Source: Kribbella turkmenica (GTDB taxonomy: Bacteria > Actinomycetota > Actinomycetes > Propionibacteriales > Kribbellaceae). From it: a stretch of 64,000 bases of DNA. How positions within the stretch are numbered: position 1 is the first letter of the stretch; the number at the start of each line of letters is the position of its first letter. The DNA lies in contig NZ_SMKR01000001.1 in NCBI RefSeq assembly GCF_004348725.1, positions 52,073 through 116,072 on the forward strand. Reading direction: 5' to 3'. The notes beneath the pieces are model-generated. The model worked only from the letters and a program-made list of their open reading frames with translations. It did no database searches and was not told where the DNA came from. The position numbers were made by a program, and so were the translations under genes. Of this stretch, positions 45,099 through 52,580 are shown piece after piece.

Positions 45099-46274
45099 AT
45101 GAGTGGTGAGGCGATGCTGGTCTTCGACGAGGGGCTGACGGCGTACGACTTCGGGCATGGGCACCCGATGAGTCCGATCCGGGTGGATCTGACCGTACGG
45201 CTCGCCCGGGCGCTCGGCGTACTCGATCACCTGAAGGTCGTCCCGGCCCCGGTCGCCGACGATGCGCTGCTCGGGACCGTGCACACGCCCGAGTACATCG
45301 CGGCGGTCAAACGGGCGGGTGACGACCCCGACCGGCCGGACCCGGAGCACGGGCTCGGCACCGAGGACACCTACTGCTTCCAGAACATGCACGAAGCGTC
45401 CGCTCACGTGGTCGGCGCCTCGGTCGAGGCGGCCCGCGCGGTCTGGGAGGGCGACGCACTGCACGCGGCCAACATCACCGGCGGCCTGCACCACGCGATG
45501 CCGTCCGCGGCCAGCGGGTTCTGCGTCTACAACGACCCCGCGATCGCGATCCGGTGGCTGCTCGACCACGGCGCCGAGCGGGTCGCGTACGTCGACGTCG
45601 ACGTCCACCACGGAGACGGCGTCCAGGCGGTGTTCTACGACGACCCGCGGGTGCTGACCGTGAGCCTGCACGAGTCGCCCACGACGCTGTTCCCGGGCAC
45701 GGGCAGCGCGGGGGAGACCGGTGGTCCGGGCGCGGAGGGTACGGCGGTCAACATCCCGCTCCCGCCGGGGACGGGTGACGCCGGCTGGCTGCGGGCGTTC
45801 CACGCGATCGTGCCGGACGTGGTGCGGGCGTTTCGGCCATCGGTCCTGGTCACCCAGCACGGGTGCGACTCGCACGTCGAGGACCCGCTGGCGCACCTGA
45901 CGAAGACGGTCGACGGGCAGCGGGCGGCGTACCTCGCGCTGCACGATCTCGCGCACGAGGTCGCGGGCGGCAGGTGGGTCGCCACCGGCGGCGGCGGGTA
46001 CGCGATCATCGACGTCGTCCCGCGCGCCTGGAGCCATCTGCTGGCGATCGTCGCGGGCAACCCGATCGACCCGCAGACGCCGGTGCCCGCGTCGTGGCGC
46101 GAGGACGTCCGGATCCGGTACGCACGGACCGCGCCGCTGCGGATGACGGACGGCGTGGACGCGTCGTACGCCGCCTGGTCCACCGGCTACAACCCGGACA
46201 CCTGGCTGGACCGCTCGATCAAGGCCACCCGCGACATCAGCTTCCCGCTGCTGGGTCTCGACCCGTCGTATTGA
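45099..46274 (+). CDS. acuC: Acetoin utilisation / histone deacetylase family protein
   Basis: The 391-residue arginase-fold enzyme has the class I HDAC zinc-site motifs GGLHHAMPSAASGFCVYNDPA (around 128-148), VDVDVHHGDGVQ, VSLHESPTTLFPGTG and TQHGCDSHVEDPLAHL in order. AcuC-type proteins remove acetyl groups from acetyl-CoA synthetase in Bacillus and may deacetylate other lysines or polyamines. TAGGGT (45087-45092) lies 6 bases upstream of the ATG, predicting a leaderless mRNA. The acuC position between trpS and the HTH gene matches Streptomyces (recalled). Confidence 0.9.
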   Translation: MSGEAMLVFDEGLTAYDFGHGHPMSPIRVDLTVRLARALGVLDHLKVVPAPVADDALLGTVHTPEYIAAVKRAGDDPDRPDPEHGLGTEDTYCFQNMHEASAHVVGASVEAARAVWEGDALHAANITGGLHHAMPSAASGFCVYNDPAIAIRWLLDHGAERVAYVDVDVHHGDGVQAVFYDDPRVLTVSLHESPTTLFPGTGSAGETGGPGAEGTAVNIPLPPGTGDAGWLRAFHAIVPDVVRAFRPSVLVTQHGCDSHVEDPLAHLTKTVDGQRAAYLALHDLAHEVAGGRWVATGGGGYAIIDVVPRAWSHLLAIVAGNPIDPQTPVPASWREDVRIRYARTAPLRMTDGVDASYAAWSTGYNPDTWLDRSIKATRDISFPLLGLDPSY

Positions 46275-46392
46275 GTCACACGAGACACCCTCTTTCCCAT
46301 TCGTACCAACAGCCACTAGGCTCGTCGCATGCGCGGACGGAGGTGCCGGAGGGGAAGCCGGCGCACGATCCGTGCTGGAAGTGCGGTGCGCA

Positions 46393-46608
46393 ATGGCATC
46401 AAAGAAGTCCGGTGGTGAGCAGCCGCTCGCCGAGGTGAAGTTCCTGACCGTGGCGGAGGTCGCCACGGCCATGCGCGTGTCCAAGATGACCGTGTACCGG
46501 TTGGTGCACTCCGGAGAGCTGCCCGCGGTGCGGGTGGGTCGGTCGTTCCGGGTCTCCGAGGACGCCGTGCACGACTACCTCAAAGGCGCCTACTTTCAAG
46601 CCGGATAA
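46393..46608 (+). CDS. Excisionase-type HTH DNA-binding protein
   Basis: The 71-residue protein is one winged-HTH of the MerR/excisionase kind: KFLTVAEVATAMRVSKMTVYRLVHSGELPAVRVGRSFRVSEDAVHDYL in order, covering residues 16-63. It corresponds to M. tuberculosis Rv0500A and a Streptomyces homologue near bldN (recalled), and is related to BldC-like regulators. ATG 46393 is favoured over GTG 46372. A TAGGCT -10 box lies at 46317-46322. A very stable terminator follows. Probably a housekeeping developmental regulator; targets unknown. Confidence 0.85.
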   Translation: MASKKSGGEQPLAEVKFLTVAEVATAMRVSKMTVYRLVHSGELPAVRVGRSFRVSEDAVHDYLKGAYFQAG

Positions 46609-46618
46609 CCACGAGAGA

Positions 46619-46653
46619 CGAGGCGGCCGGATCCTTCGGGACCGGCCGCCTCG
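46619..46653. terminator. Bidirectional terminator with TTCG tetraloop
   Basis: A 12-bp stem (46619-46630 with 46642-46653), one bulged A, three more pairs and a TTCG loop sit between convergent stops at 46608 and 46660. Very stable. Confidence 0.88.
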
Positions 46654-46659
46654 CCACGT

Positions 46660-47529
46660 CTACTCCGTGCCTGCGGTCAGCAGCTCCCTGATCGCAGCGG
46701 TGACCTCCGCGGGGGATTCCTCGGCCATGAAGTGACCGGCGGACGTCGTCCGGTGACGAAGATCCCTCGACCAGGCACCCCACAGTGCCGCGGCGTCGAA
46801 GCCGAGGGCCGCGCCCCAGTCCTGCTGGATCACGCTCACCGGCATCGCCAGTCTGTTGCCCGCGGCAAGATCCTCCCGGTCGTGCGCGACGTCGGTCGTC
46901 GCCGAGGCGCGGTAGTCCGCGACGATCGACGGCACGGCCTCCCGGCACGCGTCCAGGTACGCCGCCCGGACGTCGGCCGGGATCGCCCGGTCGTCGTTCG
47001 CCCATTGGCTGAGGAAGTGGCCGAAGAAGGTGTCCGCGCTGGCGGCGATCATCGTCTCGGCGAGTCCGGGTGGCTGCGCCATCAGGTACAGGTGGAAGCC
47101 GACGGCCGCGGTGGTCCCGTGCAGCACGTCCCACATGTCCAGTGTCGGCAGGACGTCCAGGCACATCAGGTGCGTGATCACGTCCGGGTGGTCGAGGCCG
47201 GCGCGGAAGCCGACCAGTGCGCCGCGATCGTGACCGGCGAGCGCGAAGGCCGAGTGGCCCAGCTCCCGGGCGACCGCGACGATGTCGGCGGCCATCGTCC
47301 GCTTCGCGTAGTCGTCGGCCGGCTTGTCGCTGGCGCCGTACCCGCGGAGGTCGGGGCAGATGACAGTGTGGTCGACCGCCAGGTCGGTGGCCACGTGGCG
47401 CCACATCAGGTGCGTCTGCGGGAACCCGTGCAGCAGCGCGATCGGCGGACCGGAGCCGCCGACGGCGACGTTCAGGCAGACACCGTTCACGCCGGGGACG
47501 CGGCGGTAGTCGAATCCGTTGATCCTCAT
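46660..47529 (-). CDS. Alpha/beta hydrolase, epoxide hydrolase-like
   Basis: The 289-residue enzyme has the oxyanion-hole HGFPQTHLMW, RGYGASDKP, the nucleophile elbow GHDRG with Asp101, and the catalytic His in SAGHFMAEE. An Asp nucleophile is shared by epoxide hydrolases and haloacetate dehalogenases. Compared with the recalled fluoroacetate dehalogenase, the second carboxylate-binding Arg and the halide-binding Trp appear replaced by Leu, which argues for an epoxide hydrolase or related activity. It is divergent from a SARP gene 51 bases away, with SARP-like repeats between them, so it may be a SARP target. Confidence 0.83.
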   Translation of the reverse strand: MRINGFDYRRVPGVNGVCLNVAVGGSGPPIALLHGFPQTHLMWRHVATDLAVDHTVICPDLRGYGASDKPADDYAKRTMAADIVAVARELGHSAFALAGHDRGALVGFRAGLDHPDVITHLMCLDVLPTLDMWDVLHGTTAAVGFHLYLMAQPPGLAETMIAASADTFFGHFLSQWANDDRAIPADVRAAYLDACREAVPSIVADYRASATTDVAHDREDLAAGNRLAMPVSVIQQDWGAALGFDAAALWGAWSRDLRHRTTSAGHFMAEESPAEVTAAIRELLTAGTE

Positions 47530-47550
47530 GGAGATCAGCCTTGCGCGTCC

Positions 47551-47574
47551 GGATGAGCACTGGATGAGTACCGT
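47551..47574. promoter_or_regulatory. SARP-like operator and promoter
   Basis: GGATGAG occurs at 47551-47557 and again at 47562-47568, two identical heptamers with a 4-base spacer, an 11-bp period. This is the geometry of known SARP sites. TACCGT (47569-47574) follows at once and sits 6 bases before the SARP GTG. In the other direction, AAGGCT lies 8 bases beyond the repeat and 7 bases before the hydrolase ATG. Confidence 0.6.
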
Positions 47575-47580
47575 GGACGG

Positions 47581-49413
47581 GTGGAATTCGGGGTGCTCGG
47601 GCCGGTGGTGGCCTGGGACGACGCCGGGCGGCCGGTCGCCTTGAAGGGACCGCGGCATCGGGCGGTCCTGGCCCGGCTGATCGTGGCGCGGGGTCGAGTC
47701 GTGCCGGCGACCCGGCTGGTCGACGATCTGTGGATCGACCCGCCTGATGGTGCGCTGAGCGCCGTACGGACGTTCGTGGCGTCGCTGCGGCGTGCGCTGG
47801 AACCGGATCGGGCGCCGCGGACTCCGGCCCGGTTGCTGGTGACCGAGGGACCCGGCTACGCGTTGCGGACCGATGCGGTGGACGCCTGGCGGTTCGAGAA
47901 GACGGTGGCCGCTGGCGGATTGCCGGAGCTGTCGAAGGGGTTGGCGTTGTGGCGCGGTCCGGCGTACGCCGACTTCGCCGATGAGGGCTGGGCGCAGTCG
48001 GAGCGAGCCCGGCTGACCGAGTTACGGCTACGAGCGGTGGAGCGGCAGGCAGAGGCCCAACTCGCGCTGGGGCTTGCGGCCGAGGCGGTGCCCGAGTTGG
48101 ACGCTCATGTGACCGAGCACCCGTGGCGGGAAGAGGCATGGCGGCTGCTGGCGCTCGCGCTCTACCGGTCCGGTCGTCAGGGCGATGCCCTGGCAGTGCT
48201 GCGACGTGCTCGCTCGATGCTGATCGATCAGCTCGGTGTGAATCCAGGTACTGCGTTGAGTCGGCTGGAGACCGACATCCTCAACCAGGCCGAGCACCTG
48301 GAACCCGTGTCGGCGGGACGCGTCTGGGAGGAGGCGGCCGCGGAGTACGACCGGACTGTCAGGGTTGGCGCACGGGCGCGGCTGGAGTCGACGGTCGGGT
48401 TGCTGCGCAGTCTGGCGGTGACGGGAGGCGGTGGGCTGGAGGCCGCGCGGCGACACCGCCTGGCGGCCGTCACCGCGGCCGAGGAGCTCGGTGACGCCGA
48501 TCTGACCGCCCGCGTGATCGGCGCGTACGACGTACCGGCGATCTGGACCCGGTCGGACGACGAGGCACTGGCCGCTGCGATCGTCGCGGCGGCGGAGCGA
48601 GCCCTGCGGCCGCAGCATCACCCGGCCAACCGGGCTCGCCTGCTCGCCACCGTCGCGTTGGAGTCGCGCGGCTCGACGGCTCCTCGGGCGATGGAGGCAG
48701 GGCGGGAGGCGGAGCAGATCGCCCGCGGGCTGGACGATCCGGGACTGCTGGCGTTCGCACTCAACGGGGTGTTCATGCAGTCCTGTCAGCGTGCAGGGTT
48801 TGCCTCACAGCGGGATGCTCTCGGCGCCGAGCTGGTCGAGCTGTCGCAGCGGCATGGGCTGGTCACGTATGAAGTGCTCGGCCATCTGATCCGTCTGCAG
48901 GCCTGTAGTGCGTTGGGCGAGTTCGCGACTGCTGGTCAGCACGCCGGCGCCGCCGATGCTCTCGCCGCTCAACACGAGCTCCCACTCGTAGGGGTCTTCA
49001 CCACTTGGTACCGCGCCATGCGTTCGGACACCTTGAACGCCTACCGCGACGCCGCCGCGCTACTCGACGGTGCCGGCATGCCTGGGTTGCAGGAGGGACT
49101 GCTTCCGCTGGCCGTCGCCGCTCACCGGTTGCGGCACGGGCAGCCGATTCCGGACGCCGACTACGGCCCGTACGAGCCCTGGATGCGCCCGCTGGTTCTG
49201 CTGTCCCAGGGCCGTCCTGCCGAACCTCCTGTCGCGGACCCGCCGCCGGGGCTGCTGCTCGAGGCGCTGTGGTGCGTGACGGCGCACGCGGCTCGCGAGT
49301 TCGGCGACGACGTGCTGCTCGCCCGAGCCCGCCGGGCGCTGGCCCCGGCCGCCGACGAGCTGGCCGCCGGCTCCGGCATGCTGACCCTCGGACCGGTGAG
49401 CAACTACCTCTAA
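47581..49413 (+). CDS. SARP/BTAD-type transcriptional regulator
   Basis: The 610-residue protein has an OmpR-like winged helix (residues 1-95: MEFGVLGPVVAWDDAG, RLVDDLWIDPPDGALSAVRTFVASLRRAL) and a bacterial transcriptional activation domain (about 100-245, ending VNPGTALSRLETDIL). A long helical, TPR-like C-terminus follows without any NB-ARC ATPase motif. It resembles medium-length AfsR/DnrI relatives. The GTG start has TACCGT 6 bases upstream, so the mRNA is probably leaderless. It likely controls itself and the divergent hydrolase. Its end overlaps the methyltransferase end by 4 bases. Confidence 0.88.
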   Translation: MEFGVLGPVVAWDDAGRPVALKGPRHRAVLARLIVARGRVVPATRLVDDLWIDPPDGALSAVRTFVASLRRALEPDRAPRTPARLLVTEGPGYALRTDAVDAWRFEKTVAAGGLPELSKGLALWRGPAYADFADEGWAQSERARLTELRLRAVERQAEAQLALGLAAEAVPELDAHVTEHPWREEAWRLLALALYRSGRQGDALAVLRRARSMLIDQLGVNPGTALSRLETDILNQAEHLEPVSAGRVWEEAAAEYDRTVRVGARARLESTVGLLRSLAVTGGGGLEAARRHRLAAVTAAEELGDADLTARVIGAYDVPAIWTRSDDEALAAAIVAAAERALRPQHHPANRARLLATVALESRGSTAPRAMEAGREAEQIARGLDDPGLLAFALNGVFMQSCQRAGFASQRDALGAELVELSQRHGLVTYEVLGHLIRLQACSALGEFATAGQHAGAADALAAQHELPLVGVFTTWYRAMRSDTLNAYRDAAALLDGAGMPGLQEGLLPLAVAAHRLRHGQPIPDADYGPYEPWMRPLVLLSQGRPAEPPVADPPPGLLLEALWCVTAHAAREFGDDVLLARARRALAPAADELAAGSGMLTLGPVSNYL

Positions 49414-50081
49414 ATCGTCTGAGTCCGGCGTGCGCGGACCGCGAGGGCGTGTGGGACTTCGAAACCGCCTGGTTCGACGAAGTGTTCGAGGGTGAGGCCG
49501 GTGCTGAGGAAAGCGTTCAGATACTCGGCGAGAGGCACGTGACGCATGCCGACGCGGCGGCGGATGCCGTCCTCGGCCCACCAGGGAGAGGCCTGGTGCC
49601 AGCCGGGTGTCCGGTAGCTCGGGTGGATCAGCCGGCTGCCGTCGTCGGAGTTGTAGACGACGTGCGGGCCGTTGAAACACGGGTGCACGCCGTACGCGAC
49701 CAGCACACCGCCCGGACGCAGCACCCGCGTGGCCTCCCGCAGTACGGCGCCGAAGTCGTCGACGTCGGTCGAGATCCACAGCACCGTCGCGGTGCCGAAC
49801 GACGCGTCCGCGAACGGCAGTACGGCGGCATCGGCGACCATCAGCGGACCGTCGGTGCGGGTACGGGCCACCCGGAGTTGGTCGGCCGAGTAGTCCACTC
49901 CGACCACGCTGCGGCCGCTCGCGCGGATGGTCTCGAAGTTGCGCCCGGTGCCGCAGCCGACGTCCAGGCACGGGCCGGATCCGGTGCCGAGCAGGTCGAG
50001 CAGACCTGGCTGGTGAGTCTCCGCGCCGGCCACGAACCGCGCCTCGTACCAGTCGGCCAGACCGTCGTACCGAGCCCTCAT
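49410..50081 (-). CDS. SAM-dependent methyltransferase
   Basis: The 223-residue class I methyltransferase has CLDVGCGTGRNFE (about 38-50), VVGVDYSADQL, ADAAVLPFADASF and LREATRVLRPGGVLVAYG in order. It is a UbiE-like enzyme for an unknown small molecule. ATG 50081 is chosen because GGGGAGG lies 5 bases upstream; the earlier start at 50108 has none. Convergent with the SARP gene and divergent from bS22. Confidence 0.82.
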   Translation of the reverse strand: MRARYDGLADWYEARFVAGAETHQPGLLDLLGTGSGPCLDVGCGTGRNFETIRASGRSVVGVDYSADQLRVARTRTDGPLMVADAAVLPFADASFGTATVLWISTDVDDFGAVLREATRVLRPGGVLVAYGVHPCFNGPHVVYNSDDGSRLIHPSYRTPGWHQASPWWAEDGIRRRVGMRHVPLAEYLNAFLSTGLTLEHFVEPGGFEVPHALAVRARRTQTI

Positions 50082-50192
50082 CGCAGCCTCCCCAGGTCGA
50101 GCTTCCACCCTACCCAGCCGCCCGCTTTAGGTTGACGCGGACGCCAGCGGGTAAGCTTTGCCGACGTTCTCTTTAGGTTTGGAAGGTCCAAC

Positions 50193-50294
50193 GTGGGTTC
50201 CGTAATCAAGAAGCGCCGTAAGCGTATGGCGAAGAAGAAGCACCGCAAGCTGCTGAAGAAGACGCGGGTGCAGCGCCGCAAGCTCGGCAAGTAA
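50193..50294 (+). CDS. Mini ribosomal protein bS22 (AURKAIP1/COX24 domain)
   Basis: A 33-residue, extremely basic peptide: it starts [12 protein letters not shown] and ends [12 protein letters not shown] recognise it as bS22, an actinobacterial protein bound near the decoding centre of the small ribosomal subunit (known from mycobacterial ribosome structures). The GTG start follows GGAAGG by 6 bases. It lies between the HTH gene block and the epimerase, as in M. tuberculosis and Streptomyces (recalled). Too short for routine gene calling. Confidence 0.9.
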   Translation: MGSVIKKRRKRMAKKKHRKLLKKTRVQRRKLGK

Positions 50295-50373
50295 GCAGGT
50301 CCCACCGCGCTGCATGAGATCGACCACGGCAGCGCGGTGTTCGGTGGGGTTGCTGTCTGGCTGGGGGTCTCTC

Positions 50374-51381
50374 GTGGCACAGGTGGTGATGGTGACCGGC
50401 GTCTCCCGGGACGCCGGTGCTCGCTGTGCGCGCAGGCTGGCCGACGACCCGTCGATCGGCACGGTGCTCGGCGTCGACGTGGTTCCACCACGGGCCGAGC
50501 TGGGCCGGGTCCGGTTCGTCCGGGCCGACATCCGCAACCCCGTGATCGCCAAGGTGATCGCCGCCGAGGACGTCGACACGGTCGTCCACACCGGCGTCGT
50601 GGCCACGCCGGGCAGTGCCGGCGGCCGGTCGTCGATGAAGGAGATCAACGTCATCGGCACCATGCAGTTGCTGGCCGCCTGTCAGAAGGCGCCCGGTGTG
50701 GCCAAGCTGGTGGTGAAGTCGTCGACCACCGTGTACGGCGCGGGTCCGCGCGACCCGGCCATGTTCACCGAGGAGATGGCGCCGCGGGCGATCCACCAGA
50801 CCGGGTTGAGCAAGGACGCGGTCGAGGTCGAGGGATACGTGCGCGGGTTCGCGCGGCGCCGCCCCGACGTCTGCGTCTCCACACTCCGGATGGCGAACTG
50901 GATCGGCCCCCGGACCGACTCCCCGATCACCCGGTACTTCTCGATGCCGGTCATCCCCACGGTCTTCGGGTACGACGCCAGACTCCAGTTCCTGCATGAG
51001 GACGACGGCGTCGAGGCGATCCGCCACGCCACCGTCAACGACCTGCCCGGGACCTTCAACCTGGCCGGCGACGGCATCCTCGCGCTGTCCCAGGCGATCC
51101 GCCGGCTCGGCCGGCCGGCCCTGCGGCTGCCCCCGTTCACCGCGTCCAGCACGGCGGCCGCCGTACGCCGGGCCCGGCTCGCGGACTTCTCGCCGGACCA
51201 GATCACCTTCCTGACCTACGGGCGCGCGGTGGACACCACCCGGATGCGGACCGAGTTCGGCTTCGAGCCGGCGTACACGACCGCGTCAGCCTTCGACGAC
51301 TTCCGCGCGTCAATCGGCCCGGGAGCCGTCAGTCACGCGTCCGCCCTGCTCAGCGCCGGGCTGGGAGCACTGCGTGGCTGA
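50374..51381 (+). CDS. NAD-dependent epimerase/dehydratase (GalE2-like)
   Basis: The 335-residue SDR-fold protein has VMVTGVSRDAGARCARRL at the nucleotide site, VKSSTTVYGAG and TLRMANWIGPR. The glycine motif is irregular (TGVSRDAG), and the Tyr-x3-Lys catalytic pair is not obvious, so NAD binding may be altered. It matches M. tuberculosis Rv0501 by position (after the HTH gene, before an acyltransferase). Start GTG 50374 follows GGGGG by 6 bases. It overlaps the acyltransferase by 8 bases. Confidence 0.82.
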   Translation: MAQVVMVTGVSRDAGARCARRLADDPSIGTVLGVDVVPPRAELGRVRFVRADIRNPVIAKVIAAEDVDTVVHTGVVATPGSAGGRSSMKEINVIGTMQLLAACQKAPGVAKLVVKSSTTVYGAGPRDPAMFTEEMAPRAIHQTGLSKDAVEVEGYVRGFARRRPDVCVSTLRMANWIGPRTDSPITRYFSMPVIPTVFGYDARLQFLHEDDGVEAIRHATVNDLPGTFNLAGDGILALSQAIRRLGRPALRLPPFTASSTAAAVRRARLADFSPDQITFLTYGRAVDTTRMRTEFGFEPAYTTASAFDDFRASIGPGAVSHASALLSAGLGALRG

Positions 51382-52471
51382 CGCCGACGTGATCCCGATC
51401 GGTTCCGGCGGACGCCCGGGTCGTGGCAGCGGCCGTCGTACGACGCCCTCCGCGGCCGCGCGTGCCCTCGCCGGGCCGGGGGTGAACCGGAGAAACGGCC
51501 GGCCGTCGAACCAGCGACCGGAGAGCGCCGCCGACGTACCGGCCGAGCCGATCGACGCCGAGGACGTCCCGCTGGTCGAGGGACCACCACCGTTCGACTT
51601 CGCCGGGCTCGAGCGGGTCGTCCGCGACCTGTTCGGCGAGGACGGCGAGCGCCGGGTCGCGGAGTGGCTCGCGTTCCTGCGCCGGCGGCTGAGCGGCGAC
51701 TACGAGATCGACGAGTTCGGGTACGACGCCGACCTGACCGATCAGGTGCTGCTGCCGATCCTGCGGCCGTTGGCGGAGAAGTGGTTCCGGGTCGAGGTCC
51801 GCGGGGTCGAGAACATCCCGGCCGACGGCGGGGCGCTGATCGTGGCGAACCATTCCGGGACGATGCCGCTGGACGGGCTGGTCACCCAGTTGATCGTCGC
51901 CGACCACACGCACCGGCCGTTGCGGACGCTCGCGGCCGACCTGGTGTTCCGGACGCCGTTCGTCGGTGAGTGGGCCCGGAAGGGCGGCGCGACGCTGGCG
52001 AGCAACGACGACGCCGAGCGGCTGCTCGGCAGGGGTGACCTGGTCGGCGTCTGGCCGGAAGGGTTCAAGGGGATCGGGAAGCCGTTCAGCGAGCGGTACA
52101 AGTTGCAGCGGTTCGGCCGGGGCGGATTCGTCAGTGCGGCGATGCGGACCGGCGTGCCGATCGTGCCGTGCTCGATCGTCGGCGCCGAGGAGATTTATCC
52201 GCTGGTCGGCAACATCGCCTCGCTCGCCCGGTTGCTCGGCGTCCCGTACATCCCGATCACGCCGTTCTTCCCGCTGCTCGGGCCGCTCGGCCTGATCCCG
52301 CTGCCGTCCAAGTGGCTGATCGAGTTCGGCGAACCGATTCGCACCGACGACTTCCCCGACGGCGCCGCCGACGACCCGATGCTCGTCTTCAATGTCACCG
52401 ACCAGGTCCGCGAGACCATCCAGCAGACCCTCTACACCCTGCTGGTCCAGCGCCGCAGCGTCTTCTTCTGA
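51374..52471 (+). CDS. 1-acyl-glycerol-phosphate acyltransferase-like protein
   Basis: The 365-residue protein has a long disordered N-terminus (1-60), a helical segment, then the PlsC domain with the NHxxxxD motif as NHSGTMPLD and WPEGFKGIGK. It adds a fatty acyl chain to a glycerolipid or similar acceptor at the membrane. It corresponds to M. tuberculosis Rv0502 by position. The GTG start at 51374 overlaps the epimerase end, so the pair is probably one operon. Several hydrophobic helices near the C-terminus support membrane association. Confidence 0.85.
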   Translation: MADADVIPIGSGGRPGRGSGRRTTPSAAARALAGPGVNRRNGRPSNQRPESAADVPAEPIDAEDVPLVEGPPPFDFAGLERVVRDLFGEDGERRVAEWLAFLRRRLSGDYEIDEFGYDADLTDQVLLPILRPLAEKWFRVEVRGVENIPADGGALIVANHSGTMPLDGLVTQLIVADHTHRPLRTLAADLVFRTPFVGEWARKGGATLASNDDAERLLGRGDLVGVWPEGFKGIGKPFSERYKLQRFGRGGFVSAAMRTGVPIVPCSIVGAEEIYPLVGNIASLARLLGVPYIPITPFFPLLGPLGLIPLPSKWLIEFGEPIRTDDFPDGAADDPMLVFNVTDQVRETIQQTLYTLLVQRRSVFF

Positions 52472-52528
52472 CCTGAGCACCGACACCTGAGCTCCCGCAC
52501 CTGAGCACCCGACACCTGAGCATCCGAC
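52471..52528 (+). repeat. Four imperfect 14-15 bp tandem repeats
   Basis: The unit ACCTGAGCANCCGAC is repeated at 52471, 52485, 52499 and 52514, between the acyltransferase stop and the terminator. The first copy overlaps the stop codon end. It may be a slippage product or a 3' UTR protein-binding array. Confidence 0.75.
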
Positions 52529-52534
52529 GAAGAA

Positions 52535-52562
52535 GAAGCCCGGCGCTGATGCGCCGGGCTTC
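52535..52562. terminator. Bidirectional terminator
   Basis: GAAGCCCGGCGC and its complement (52535-52546 with 52551-52562) form a perfect 12-bp stem with a TGAT loop. On the minus strand a TTCTTC tract follows. It separates the acyltransferase from rsbN. Confidence 0.88.
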
Positions 52563-52580
52563 CTGTCAGTCTGTCTGGAT

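Noticed and set aside
50126..50157. TTGACG...TAAGCT as the bS22 promoter
   Set aside because: The spacer is only 14 bases; too short for a standard promoter without other support.
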